Shown: positions 25,220 to 33,296 of the stretch, piece after piece
Numbering within the stretch: the stretch's first letter is position 1
Layout of the letters: every line of letters begins with the position of its first letter
Source: Paractinoplanes bogorensis
GTDB taxonomy: Bacteria; Actinomycetota; Actinomycetes; Mycobacteriales; Micromonosporaceae
Length of the DNA: 64,000 nucleotides
Direction: 5' to 3'
NCBI RefSeq assembly: GCF_018829635.1
Contig: NZ_JAHKKG010000009.1
Span: 248,001 to 312,000 of the forward strand
The notes under the pieces: model-generated
Told to the model about the DNA's origin: nothing
The model's database searches: none
What the model saw: the letters and a program-made list of their open reading frames with translations, nothing else
Made by a program: the position numbers and the translations under genes

Positions 25220-26536
25220 TCAGGCGGCCGCACGCTCCGGCGTCTTGACCGCCGTGGTCGGCACCTCGACCGGCGGCACCAGGGTCAGCCGCGGGCGGGG
25301 CCGGATCGTCATCTCGATCCGCTCGCCGCTCGACCGCAACTGCCAGACCAGGGCACCCAGGGCGGCCACGAAACAGACCACCCCGGCCCCCGAGATGCTG
25401 GACGCCACTCCGAACCGCTCGCCCCACCAACCGGCCAACGAGGCCCCGATCGGCGTGGTGCCCAGGAAGACCAGCACGTACAGGGCCATCACCCGGCCCC
25501 GGTATTCGGGGGCGACGCCCATCTGCACCCGGTGGTTGGCCGCCTGGGCCAGATAGATCGAGAAGAACCCGGTCGGGATCAGCACGAGCATCGCCACCAC
25601 GAAGGACGGAGCGAACCCGACGGCGAACTCGAGCAGCCCGAACGCGGCCGCGGCCCCGATCACCAGGTAGGCCCCGGGCCGGGCCCGGCGACCGCTGCCG
25701 GCCAGGGCGCCGCCGAGCGCGCCGACCGCGAGCGAGGTCGTCAGCAGCCCGAACGTGGACGGTCCGGCGTTGAAGTCAATCTTGGCCAGCGCGGCCAGGG
25801 TGACCGGGAAGTTGAAGCCGATCATGCCGACCACGAACATCAGGCCGATCGGGAGCAGCAGGTCGGGACGCCGGCCGACGTAACGCAGGCCGTCCATGAT
25901 CCGGGCGTCCTTCTTGGCCTGACGCTCGGCCGGTCGCAGGTCGGCCGTCCGCATCCGCGAGTAGCTGACGATCGGAGCCACGGCCAGCACGGTTGCCATC
26001 AGGAAGACCGGGCCGGTGTCGAAGAGCGCGAGCGCCACACCGGCCAGGGCCGGGCCGCCGATCCGGGCCGTGTTGAAGGTGGCCGCCGAGAGGGCCAGCG
26101 CGTTCGGCAGCAGGGGCAGCTCGACGAGCTCGGAGACGAAGGCCTGCCGGACCGGGGTCTCGACGGCGTTGGCGATGCCGAGCAGGCCGGCGAAGAGGAA
26201 GACGTGCCAGAGCTGCACGTGCCCCGAGGCGACCAGGATGGCGAAGACGATCGCGGTGGCGGCGAACGCGGCATTGGCGATCACCAGCAGGCGGCGCTTG
26301 TCGAAGCGGTCAGCCAGCTTGCCGGCGTACAGCGTCAAAAGAAGCACGGGAAGGAACTGCAGCGAGGTGACCAGGCCGAGGGCGCTCGGCGAGTTGCCGG
26401 ACAGGTCGAGCACCAGCCAGTCCTGGGCGGTGAACATCATCCACACCCCGACCAGCTTCACCAGTTGCCCGGTGGAGAAGAGCCGGTAGTTGCGGACCTG
26501 GAGAGACCGGAAGGTGGTGTTCAGCACTGACCGCAC
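25220..26536 (-). CDS. MFS transporter, MFS_3-like, MarR-linked
   Basis: A 438-residue membrane protein with about 12 helices. The family loop LADRFDKRRLLVIANAA follows helices 2-3 and APEYRGRVMALYVLVFLGTTPIG follows helix 10. It begins RSLQVRNYRLFSTGQLV, typical of MFS_3 drug exporters. The GTG start follows GGAGG by 10 nt. The MarR gene lies 67 nt upstream in the same direction with an operator at its own promoter, so export is likely induced by a small aromatic or toxic ligand of MarR. The cytoplasmic tail (about 395-438) is proline-rich and disordered. Confidence 0.86.
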   Translation of the reverse strand: MRSVLNTTFRSLQVRNYRLFSTGQLVKLVGVWMMFTAQDWLVLDLSGNSPSALGLVTSLQFLPVLLLTLYAGKLADRFDKRRLLVIANAAFAATAIVFAILVASGHVQLWHVFLFAGLLGIANAVETPVRQAFVSELVELPLLPNALALSAATFNTARIGGPALAGVALALFDTGPVFLMATVLAVAPIVSYSRMRTADLRPAERQAKKDARIMDGLRYVGRRPDLLLPIGLMFVVGMIGFNFPVTLAALAKIDFNAGPSTFGLLTTSLAVGALGGALAGSGRRARPGAYLVIGAAAAFGLLEFAVGFAPSFVVAMLVLIPTGFFSIYLAQAANHRVQMGVAPEYRGRVMALYVLVFLGTTPIGASLAGWWGERFGVASSISGAGVVCFVAALGALVWQLRSSGERIEMTIRPRPRLTLVPPVEVPTTAVKTPERAAA

Positions 26537-26603
26537 GCGGTTGTGCCTCCTGTTCGGTAGTACGCGTCATCGTCACGTGACGAAGCGCCGCGTACCCGAA
26601 CTC

Positions 26604-27053
26604 TCAGGCGCGGGAGATCTTCTGCAGGATCTCGGCCGCCTGAGCCAGGGTTTCCCGTTCGTCCGGCGCCAGAGCGGCCAGCTGGGTGGCCAGCCACTCG
26701 TTGCGCGCCTTCTCGAACTGGGCATACACGGCCCGCCCCTGCTCGGTGGCCGACAGGATCACCTGCCGGCCATCGGTCGGGTGCGGGGTCCGCACGACCA
26801 GGCCGCGTTCCTCCAGCTTCCCGACGATCTTGGTCATCGTCGGGGGCTGGACTCGTTCGACATCGGCGAGCTCGCGCGGGGTCAGTGCGCCGGCCAGTTG
26901 GAGGCTGGTCAGCGCGGAGAGCTGGCTGAAGGTGAGATCACCGACCGGACGGGCCTGCCTGACCCGCCGGTTCAGCCGCATGATCGCCTCGCGAAGGGTC
27001 TTGGCCGCCTCATCGGCTGTGCCACGATCCGCCACCACGGGCCACTCCATCAC
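26604..27053 (-). CDS. MarR-family transcriptional regulator
   Basis: A 149-residue winged-helix dimer protein. The DNA-binding part TPRELADVERVQPPTMTKIVGKLEERGLVVRTPHPTDGRQVILSATEQG has the classic recognition helix and DxR wing. It probably represses itself and the MFS gene downstream. GTG 27053 (followed at once by ATG) lies 7 nt after the -10 hexamer TAAGCT, which is embedded in the palindrome TTAGCTTAGCTAA. The regulator would therefore block its own leaderless promoter. The ligand is unknown. Confidence 0.92.
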   Translation of the reverse strand: MMEWPVVADRGTADEAAKTLREAIMRLNRRVRQARPVGDLTFSQLSALTSLQLAGALTPRELADVERVQPPTMTKIVGKLEERGLVVRTPHPTDGRQVILSATEQGRAVYAQFEKARNEWLATQLAALAPDERETLAQAAEILQKISRA

Positions 27054-27058
27054 GATTC

Positions 27059-27071
27059 TTAGCTTAGCTAA
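27059..27071. promoter_or_regulatory. MarR operator over the -10 region
   Basis: The perfect inverted repeat TTAGCT-T-AGCTAA lies 6 nt before the MarR start and contains the -10 hexamer TAAGCT (27061-27066, minus strand). A further GCTAA half site lies at about 27080. Binding is inferred from position and shape. Confidence 0.65.
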
Positions 27072-27100
27072 TGAGCAAAGCTAACGACATGTCATTGCGG

Positions 27101-28525
27101 TCACAGGATCCAAGTCTCGAGCGGACCGCGCAAGAAGTAGAGGACGAACAGCACCGCGACGCCGTACAAAATCGGGTGCACCTCGCGGGCTCGGCCGGTG
27201 GCGACCTTCAGGACCACGTACGAGATGATCCCCGCCCCGATGCCGTTGGAGATCGAATAGGTGAACGGCATCAGCGTGATCGCCAGGAAGGCCGGCACGG
27301 CGATCGTGTAGTCGCTCCACTCGATCTGCCGCACCGCGGTCATCATCAGAAAGCCGACCACCACCAGCGCGGTCGACGCCGCCTCGAACGGCACCACCGA
27401 CACGAGCGGGGTCAGGAACATGGCCAGCAGGAAGAGCACGCCGGTGACCAGGTTGGCCACGCCCGTACGGGCGCCCTCGCCGACACCCGCGGCGCTCTCG
27501 ATGTAGGAGGTGTTGCTGGAGACACTCGCCGCACCACCAGCGGCCGCCGCCACCGAGTCGACCAGCAGGATTTCCCGCGTACGCGGCGGCATGCCCTCGG
27601 AGTCGAGCAGCTCGCCCTCCTGACCGACGGCGACCATCGTGCCCATGGTGTCGAAGAAGTCGGTGATCAGCAGCGTGAAGATGAACATGATCACGACGAG
27701 CCAGCCCGCCCGCGACCACGAGTCGAGCACGTTGAAGTGGCCGAGCAGCGACAGGTCGGGCGAGCCGACGATCTTTTCGGGCAGCTTGGGGACGTTGAGC
27801 GACCAGCCCTTGGGGTGGGCGATGGCCTCCACGATGATCGCCAGCACGGTGCTGCCGAGAATGCCGATCAGGATCGCGCCGCGCACCTTGCGCACGAACA
27901 GCACCAGCGTGAACAGCAGGCCGACCACGAAGACGACGGTCGGCCAGGTCGACAGCTTGCCGCCCACGCCGAGCTCGAGCGGGACCGTGGTGCCGGCGGC
28001 GTCCGGGATCCGGCGCACGAAGCCCGCGTCGACCAGCCCGATGATCATCAGGAACAGGCCGATGCCGACGCCGATCGCCGTCTTGAGCTGCGTCGGCACG
28101 GCCCGGAAGACCATCGTCCGCAGGCCGGTGAGCACCAGGATCGCGATCAGCACGCCCTCGATGACGACCAGACCCATCGCATCGGCCCAGGTCATCTCGG
28201 GCGCGATCTCGAACGCGATCAGCGCGTTGACACCGAGACCGGCGGCCAGCGCGAGCGGGAAGCGGGCCACGACGCCCATCAGGATGGTCATCACCCCGGC
28301 GACCAGGGCGGTGCCCGCGGCCAGGGCGGGGATGGCCAGCTTGGCACCGTCGCCGTCGACCCCGTTGCCCAGGATCAGCGGATTGAGCACCACGATGTAG
28401 GCCATCGTGAAGAAGGTGGCCAGACCGCCCCGGACCTCGCGGCCGAGGGTCGAGCCCCGGGCCGAGATCTCGAAGAACCGATCAAAACCACTTTTCGGCG
28501 TACGGGTATCGGTGGCGGCGGTCAT
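27101..28525 (-). CDS. NCS2-family purine permease (AzgA/PbuG-like)
   Basis: 474 residues with about 12-14 transmembrane helices. Family segments include GGLATFFTMAYIVVLNP at the start, ALAAGLGVNALIAFEI, FDTMGTMVAVGQEGELLD and the SSNTSYIESAAGVGEGARTG motif. These match the AzgA/PbuG branch that imports adenine, guanine or hypoxanthine with protons, rather than uracil or xanthine carriers. The ATG start follows GGAGAGG. The divergent DUF2530 gene begins 130 nt away, an arrangement I recall from other actinobacteria. Confidence 0.88.
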   Translation of the reverse strand: MTAATDTRTPKSGFDRFFEISARGSTLGREVRGGLATFFTMAYIVVLNPLILGNGVDGDGAKLAIPALAAGTALVAGVMTILMGVVARFPLALAAGLGVNALIAFEIAPEMTWADAMGLVVIEGVLIAILVLTGLRTMVFRAVPTQLKTAIGVGIGLFLMIIGLVDAGFVRRIPDAAGTTVPLELGVGGKLSTWPTVVFVVGLLFTLVLFVRKVRGAILIGILGSTVLAIIVEAIAHPKGWSLNVPKLPEKIVGSPDLSLLGHFNVLDSWSRAGWLVVIMFIFTLLITDFFDTMGTMVAVGQEGELLDSEGMPPRTREILLVDSVAAAAGGAASVSSNTSYIESAAGVGEGARTGVANLVTGVLFLLAMFLTPLVSVVPFEAASTALVVVGFLMMTAVRQIEWSDYTIAVPAFLAITLMPFTYSISNGIGAGIISYVVLKVATGRAREVHPILYGVAVLFVLYFLRGPLETWIL

Positions 28526-28642
28526 GCGGGCCTCTCCGGATCACGGGAAACGAGGAGGGCATGGTCTCAGTCCTCGATGACCTGCGCAAAACCGGCGTGT
28601 GTCGGCCCCGTCACAGGGGCCCACCGGTGATCTCCGCCGACC

Positions 28643-28648
28643 TATTCT
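28643..28648 (+). promoter_or_regulatory. -10 hexamer TATTCT, leaderless promoter of the DUF2530 gene
   Basis: TANNNT hexamer 6 nt before GTG 28655. Confidence 0.55.
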
Positions 28649-28654
28649 GTTCCC

Positions 28655-28906
28655 GTGAGCGAGAAGCCCCGAGTCGAGCCGCTGGACCCACCCATGGTCC
28701 CGTTCGCCGTCGGCGGGCTGGCCGCGTTCGCCGTCGCCGCGCTCATCGTGTGGCTGGCCGACGGGCCCGACCGGTGGCTGCAGATCTGCATCGCGGGCTT
28801 CCTCGCGGGCATCCCCGGCCTGATCACGATGATCGTGCACGACCGGCACCGCAAGCGCCGCCGCCTGCTCTCGCACCCGTCTTTCACGGTGACGTCCGAG
28901 CTCTGA
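28655..28906 (+). CDS. DUF2530 family small membrane protein
   Basis: 83 residues with two hydrophobic helices (PFAVGGLAAFAVAALIVWL and WLQICIAGFLAGIPGLITMIV) and a basic end HDRHRKRRRLL. The function is unknown. It is transcribed divergently from the NCS2 permease, and its GTG start follows a TATTCT -10 hexamer by 6 nt, so the message is probably leaderless. The spacer after it (28913-28959) holds three short copies of a TTTACGGCCG-type repeat. Confidence 0.82.
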   Translation: MSEKPRVEPLDPPMVPFAVGGLAAFAVAALIVWLADGPDRWLQICIAGFLAGIPGLITMIVHDRHRKRRRLLSHPSFTVTSEL

Positions 28907-28970
28907 GCCCCTCTTGACGGCCGCCTTACTTTACGGCCGCCCTCTTTACGGCCGTTCTTGGCGCCGGCCC

Positions 28971-29813
28971 TCAGCTGTGGCCGTAGTCCTCGGCGGGTTC
29001 GCTCTCTTCGACCGAGCCGTGGCCGCGGCTCACCGCGACCGACTCGACCTCGCTGTCGTCATAGACCGTGGGCAGCTCGTCGACCGGCTGCTCGGCCGTG
29101 CCCAGCAGCGCCTCGGAGTGCGCGCCACAGCCGTGGTCGGCGCTGACCGCGCGGGCATCGTCGGGGGCGTAGAGGTTGCCGCACACCCCGAACATCGAGC
29201 GCAGCGACCCGGCCAGCGGCAGATAGAACCCGCAGGAGCCACAGCGGGCGTTCCGCGGCGCGGCCACCGAGATCGGCGCCTCGGGCCCGGACTCGCCGTC
29301 GTACCACCGCTGGGCGGCGTCGATGCGGCCCTCGCGCGACATCACCCGGGGACGGCCCAGGCCGAGCTCCCAGCTGACGTCCTCGACCGCCGGGTCGTCG
29401 CTCAGCACGTAGCCCTGGGCCAGACGCTCGTCGTCCGGGGCGGTCGGCATGAGGTCGCCCACGCCGAGGTCACCGGGCTGGAGACGCTCGTTCCAGGGCA
29501 CCCAGCCCGGGGCGAGCAGCGCGTCGGGGCCGGGCAGCAGCACCGTCTCGCAGATGGTGACGTGCCGGCTGCGCGGGATGCGGGTCACGGTGACCGCCCA
29601 GCGCCAGCCGCGATAGCCCGCCAGGTGGCTCTCGAAGAGGTGGGTCACGACCCGGTCGCCCTCGGCGATGGCCTCGAGGTGCTCCCCGACGTCGGCCGGG
29701 TCCACATCGGTGATCGCACCGCGTGCCACACCGACCGCATCGGCACAAACCTGGTCGAGACGGGCTGCGCGGGTGGTGGTCCGAGTCGTCACAACCTCAT
29801 TGTCCCCCATCAC
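28971..29813 (-). CDS. DUF3027 family protein with putative zinc-binding cysteines
   Basis: 280 residues. The conserved DUF3027 region (about 15-235) contains VVTHLFESHLAGYRGWRWAVTVTR and WVPWNERLQPGDLGVGD, then a cysteine/histidine cluster CGSCGFYLPLAG, FGVCGN and ADHGCGAHSE that could bind one zinc ion. The tail is acidic. The function of the family is not established. GTG 29813 or the ATG just after it (29810) may be the start; GGAG lies about 8-11 nt upstream. It is divergent from the MFS gene at 29897. Confidence 0.82.
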   Translation of the reverse strand: MMGDNEVVTTRTTTRAARLDQVCADAVGVARGAITDVDPADVGEHLEAIAEGDRVVTHLFESHLAGYRGWRWAVTVTRIPRSRHVTICETVLLPGPDALLAPGWVPWNERLQPGDLGVGDLMPTAPDDERLAQGYVLSDDPAVEDVSWELGLGRPRVMSREGRIDAAQRWYDGESGPEAPISVAAPRNARCGSCGFYLPLAGSLRSMFGVCGNLYAPDDARAVSADHGCGAHSEALLGTAEQPVDELPTVYDDSEVESVAVSRGHGSVEESEPAEDYGHS

Positions 29814-29896
29814 CGTGGATGCTCCGCACCGACTCCCCCGGATTCCGCGCCCCCGGAACGGGACAGCGCTCGCCCCGATCAGTCAGGATGGGGTGC

Positions 29897-31996
29897 ATGC
29901 CGTTGCTTCCCACTCTCGGACGCACCGTCGGCACCGGCGTCAAGGCGGCCCGCCTGCTGGTGCGCGGTTCCGTGCGCGGCGGAGCGTGGGCGACCCGCCG
30001 GGTCGGCACCGCGCGGGCCAAGGGCGCCGCCAACGAGACCGGCATGATCCGCCTGTTCGACCTGCACGCGCTCTCCTGCGCCGGCGACACCCTGATCGCG
30101 ATCGGCCTGGCCGGCACCATCTTCTTCAACGTGCCGCTGGGCGAGGCGCGCAGCAAGGTCGCGCTCTACCTGCTCATCACGATGGTGCCGTTCGCGCTGC
30201 TGGCCCCCGTGGTGGGCCCGCTGCTCGACCATTTCCGGCACGGCCGCCGCTACGCACTGGCGGTCACCATGCTGGGCCGGGCGTTCCTGGCCTACGTGAT
30301 CTCCGATCACCTGTTCAACTGGGGCCTCTATCCGGCGGCTTTCGGGGTGCTTGCGCTGTCCCGTGCGTACGGCGTAGCCCGCTCGGCCGCCGTACCCAGG
30401 CTCCTGCCCGAGGGCATCGGCCTGTCCCAGGTCGGCGCCCGCGCCAGCGTCTACGGCACGTTCGCCGGCGCCGTGGTCGCCCCCGTGGGCCTGCTCGCCT
30501 TCAAGTTCGGCCCGCAGTGGCCCCTGCGCGTAGCAATGATCATCTTCATCGTGGGCATGGTCGTGTCCCTGCGCCTGCCCCCACGAGCCGACTCCGACCC
30601 GCCCGAGGCCGTGCCCCGCCCGTGGCGCACGATGCTGCGCCTGGGCCGCGGCGAAGACCGTCCGCTCTCCGGCCCGCTGGTGATCGCCACCCTGATCGGC
30701 AGCGCCAGCCTGAGGCTTCTGTACGGCTTCACGCTGCTCTTCCTGGCCTTCGTGATCATGGCCGACCAGCTCGACACCACCGTCCTGGGCAACGACATCG
30801 GCCCCCAGGGCGCGGTCGGCCTGATCGGCGGCGCGCTGGCCGTGGGCACTTTCCTGTCCACCGCGGTCGGCACCCGCCTGCGCATCCGGCGCCCGCTGGC
30901 CCTGCAGTCGGCCGGCCTGATCGTCACGGCCGCGGTGGGCGTGCTGGCCACGCTCTTCTACAGCCTGCTGATGGTCACGCTGATGGCCCTGGTGGTCGCG
31001 GTCTTCAGCGGCATCGCCAAGCTGGCGGTCGACGCCAGCATCCAGGAACGGGTCCCCGAACGCCTCCGGGCCAGCGCATTCGCCCACTCCGAAACGGTCC
31101 TGATGATCGCCTGGGTGCTGGGCGGCGGCATCGGCATCATCCCGCTGCACGGCCGCGTCGGCGTGGCGCTGGCCACCGTCCTGGCCATCCTGGCCGCGGC
31201 CCGGGCGGCTTACATAGCCACCCGCCTCCACAATGAACGCCTGAGCGGCCGCGCCGACACCCCCGATCCCGCCGCCGCCTCTTCCCCCAGCGCGAGCGCG
31301 GATGGCAACTCCAGCGATCGATCGAGTTTCGGCTCTGAGTCCGCGCCCGGCTCCGGCTCCGGCTCCCGCCCCGGTTCCGGTTCCAGTTCTGGTTCTGGTT
31401 CTGGTTCTGGTTCCGGCGATCGATCCGGGTTCGATCCCAGTTTCGGGCCCGGCGATGGTTCCCGGTTCGATCGAGGTTCCGGGCGCGATCACCGGTCCGG
31501 ATCGACGGCTTGGGAGCCCAGCCCCGACGAGCCCAGCGACCCATGGCCCGAGGCCCCAACGGTCCCGACCCGAGTCCGCCCCAACAACACTGCACCCGGC
31601 CAGCCGACCCGAGCCGACCGCTCGCGCTCGGCCGGATCCGGCCACCCCACTGATCGCTCCACCCCGCCCACCCGGGTCGACCACAGCCCCACCGCCGGCG
31701 ACAACCGCTCGAACCCCAGCGACCCGCCTACCCGCGTAGACCCAGGCGAGCCCAAGCGAGGCTGGTTCGGCCGTCGCAAAGACAAGAAGACCGCCTCCGA
31801 ACCGCCCCCGCCCCCATCCCCACCCACAGCCGAGCGTCAACGCCCGCGCACCTCCGAGCCCCCGCTAAGCGCCGAGCGCCCCACCACCCCAAAGCCCGAC
31901 GCGGCCCTGGCCCCACCCGGCTTCCACGTCTACCGCCCAACCTCAGCCGACCACCCGACGAACGGCAGCACCCCCACCGACAACCAGGACCGCTGA
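29897..31996 (+). CDS. MFS transporter with long disordered C-terminal tail
   Basis: 699 residues. About 430 residues form a 12-helix MFS body (RLFDLHALSCAGDTLIAIGL, FNVPLGEARSKVALYLL, VPRLLPEGIGLSQVGARASVYGTFAG). About 250 residues of Ser/Gly/Pro/Arg-rich, apparently unstructured sequence follow. The tail has Gly-Ser dipeptide runs, several PTRV/PTRAD repeats and a KRGWFGRRKDKK basic patch. Transport substrate is unknown. The tail is unusual for MFS and might tether or regulate the transporter. ATG 29897 is preceded by AGGATGGGG; ATG 29888 is possible. It is related to other window MFS proteins only by fold. Confidence 0.82.
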   Translation: MPLLPTLGRTVGTGVKAARLLVRGSVRGGAWATRRVGTARAKGAANETGMIRLFDLHALSCAGDTLIAIGLAGTIFFNVPLGEARSKVALYLLITMVPFALLAPVVGPLLDHFRHGRRYALAVTMLGRAFLAYVISDHLFNWGLYPAAFGVLALSRAYGVARSAAVPRLLPEGIGLSQVGARASVYGTFAGAVVAPVGLLAFKFGPQWPLRVAMIIFIVGMVVSLRLPPRADSDPPEAVPRPWRTMLRLGRGEDRPLSGPLVIATLIGSASLRLLYGFTLLFLAFVIMADQLDTTVLGNDIGPQGAVGLIGGALAVGTFLSTAVGTRLRIRRPLALQSAGLIVTAAVGVLATLFYSLLMVTLMALVVAVFSGIAKLAVDASIQERVPERLRASAFAHSETVLMIAWVLGGGIGIIPLHGRVGVALATVLAILAAARAAYIATRLHNERLSGRADTPDPAAASSPSASADGNSSDRSSFGSESAPGSGSGSRPGSGSSSGSGSGSGSGDRSGFDPSFGPGDGSRFDRGSGRDHRSGSTAWEPSPDEPSDPWPEAPTVPTRVRPNNTAPGQPTRADRSRSAGSGHPTDRSTPPTRVDHSPTAGDNRSNPSDPPTRVDPGEPKRGWFGRRKDKKTASEPPPPPSPPTAERQRPRTSEPPLSAERPTTPKPDAALAPPGFHVYRPTSADHPTNGSTPTDNQDR
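31355..31415. repeat. GGTTCN hexanucleotide repeat coding Gly-Ser run
   Basis: About ten tandem copies of a GGCTCC/GGTTCY hexamer lie inside the MFS tail. Gain or loss of units keeps the frame, so only the length of the Gly-Ser run would vary. Confidence 0.8.
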
Positions 31997-32034
31997 CCGC
32001 CGCGCCCAAACCGCGCAGCCCGCCACACCCCGCA

Positions 32035-32290
32035 CCGTGCGCGCACCGCGCTCACCCCAGGCACCGTGCTCACACCGCGCACCGCGCTCACCCCAGGACA
32101 CCGCGCTCAAATCGCGCACCGTGCTCACGCCAGGCACCGCGCAGCGCTCACACCGTGCAGCGCGCCAGCGCCGCACACCAGGCGCCGCACTCAACGCCGG
32201 GCACCGCGCACCGTGCTCACGCCAGGCACCGCGGACCGCGCTCACACCTCGCACCGGCGCCCACAAAGCGCACGCGCCAGCGCTGCACAT
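32035..32290. repeat. Degenerate 18-nt minisatellite in the MFS-mqnB gap
   Basis: The 611-nt gap from 31997 to 32607 holds no convincing gene. From about 32035 to 32290 it is a degenerate tandem array of an 18-nt unit (GCACCGCGCTCACCCCAG and variants), with three or four well-kept copies at 32043-32096 and 32116-32133 and decayed ones after. Frames through it give low-complexity protein and look spurious. Past 32290 the gap holds two DnaA boxes and an inverted repeat before mqnB. Confidence 0.8.
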
Positions 32291-32430
32291 CACGCGCCGC
32301 GCGCCGCCGACAACCCCAAAGCGCGCACCTATCTCGCGGCTACGCTCCTCTCCCCGAGCGCCGCCGCGCCACCCCTCTCTCCGGCCGGCTGACGGTCCAA
32401 GGCTTTCACGTCAGGCGCGCCGGCCCGGAG

Positions 32431-32456
32431 TTGTCCACAGTTCCGAGTTATCCACA
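32431..32456. promoter_or_regulatory. Pair of perfect DnaA boxes upstream of mqnB
   Basis: TTGTCCACA (32431-32439) and TTATCCACA (32448-32456) are both perfect matches to actinobacterial/bacterial DnaA-box consensus, in the same orientation with an 8-nt spacer. Further boxes follow inside and after mqnB. Confidence 0.6.
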
Positions 32457-32592
32457 GGCACCCCCGCGAAGATCGCCCCGACCCGGCAGAATTGCCGCGA
32501 TGCTGGCGCTGGCGCGGGTGGGGGTCCCCCGATAGGGAGGGCGGGCCGCGCCCGGAAACTTTTTGTGCTAGATCGACGCGACGGCGAGGGAA

Positions 32593-32606
32593 GTTAGGCG
32601 GCTAAC
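32593..32606. promoter_or_regulatory. Inverted repeat directly before the mqnB start
   Basis: GTTAG-GCGG-CTAAC ends 1 nt before the ATG of mqnB. It could be an operator or an RNA hairpin that limits initiation. No partner regulator is evident. Confidence 0.35.
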
Positions 32607-32607
32607 G

Positions 32608-33225
32608 ATGATTCTGGTGGTCACGGCGGTGGCGGCTGAGGCCGAAGCGATTCGGGCGGGCGCCGACCCCGACCACGTCACCGTCGAGGCGGTCGGGGTG
32701 GGGCCGGCCGCCGCCGCCGCGGGGACGGCTCGGCTGCTGGCGACCGGCCGGTTCGAGGCGGTTGTCTCGGCCGGCATCGCGGGCGGGTTCGTCGGGCGCG
32801 CTCCCGTTGGCGCGGTTGTCGTCGGTGCCCGCAGCATTGCCGCTGACCTGGGCGCGGAGACTCCCGACGGGTTCCTCACGGTCGACGAGCTCGGCTTCGG
32901 CACGAGTGTGCTCGAGAGTGACCCGGAGCTGGTGAGGTCGCTCACCACGACGCTGCCGGGGGCCGTCCTGGGCGACATCGTGACCCTCAGCACCGTCACC
33001 GGCACCGCGGCCACCGCTGAGCGTCTGGCCGCGCGTTATCCACAGGCCGTGGCCGAGGCCATGGAGGGCTTCGGGGTGGCTGTCGCGGCCGCCGGGCTTC
33101 CCTTTGCCGAGCTGCGCAGCATCTCGAACCCGGTCGGGCCCCGAGACCGGGCGGCCTGGCGGCTGAAGGAGGCGTTCGCGGCGTTGTCCACAGCTTCGGC
33201 GGCTGTGTGGAAAACCTGTGGATAA
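32608..33225 (+). CDS. mqnB: Futalosine hydrolase
   Basis: A 205-residue nucleoside-phosphorylase-fold hydrolase. It begins MILVVTAVAAEAEAI, with SAGIAGGFVGRAPVGAVVVGARSIAADLGAE, then AEAMEGFGVAVAAAGLPFAELRSISNPVGPRD (purine and ribose contacts EAMEGFG and RSISN). It removes the base from futalosine in the alternative menaquinone pathway. mqnD follows 71 nt downstream, while mqnA and mqnC are not in the window. Two DnaA boxes fall in its coding sequence and one straddles its stop codon. GAGGGAAG lies upstream, with spacing longer than usual. Confidence 0.9.
   Translation: MILVVTAVAAEAEAIRAGADPDHVTVEAVGVGPAAAAAGTARLLATGRFEAVVSAGIAGGFVGRAPVGAVVVGARSIAADLGAETPDGFLTVDELGFGTSVLESDPELVRSLTTTLPGAVLGDIVTLSTVTGTAATAERLAARYPQAVAEAMEGFGVAVAAAGLPFAELRSISNPVGPRDRAAWRLKEAFAALSTASAAVWKTCG
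33036..33225. promoter_or_regulatory. DnaA boxes within and at the end of mqnB
   Basis: TTATCCACA (33036-33044), TTGTCCACA (33184-33192) and TGTGGATAA (33217-33225, reverse) are perfect boxes. TGTGGAAAA (33206-33214) is a one-mismatch box. With the pair at 32431 there are five perfect boxes in about 800 bp. No dnaA, dnaN or AT-rich unwinding region is present, so this is not oriC. Confidence 0.55.
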
Positions 33226-33283
33226 CTCCACCGTGTGGGATGAGAGACAGCCGTCGTGCCACGCGATGAGGGGGTGACGCGTC

Positions 33284-33289
33284 TAGCGT
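33284..33289 (+). promoter_or_regulatory. -10 hexamer TAGCGT, leaderless promoter of mqnD
   Basis: TANNNT hexamer 7 nt before GTG 33297. The same hexamer is found before 35464 and 25160. Confidence 0.5.
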
Positions 33290-33296
33290 GGACTCC

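Noticed and set aside
31997..32300. CRISPR array
   Set aside because: The 18-nt units are contiguous and degenerate, without unique spacers, and no cas genes are present. The same applies to 61318-61553.
32037..32597. Open frames across the 18-nt minisatellite
   Set aside because: They encode repetitive Arg/Pro/Ala-rich sequence created by the repeat, with no start signal or homology that I recognise.
32431..33225. Replication origin
   Set aside because: The DnaA boxes are dispersed in and around a coding gene, with no dnaA/dnaN/rpmH neighbours and no AT-rich unwinding region.
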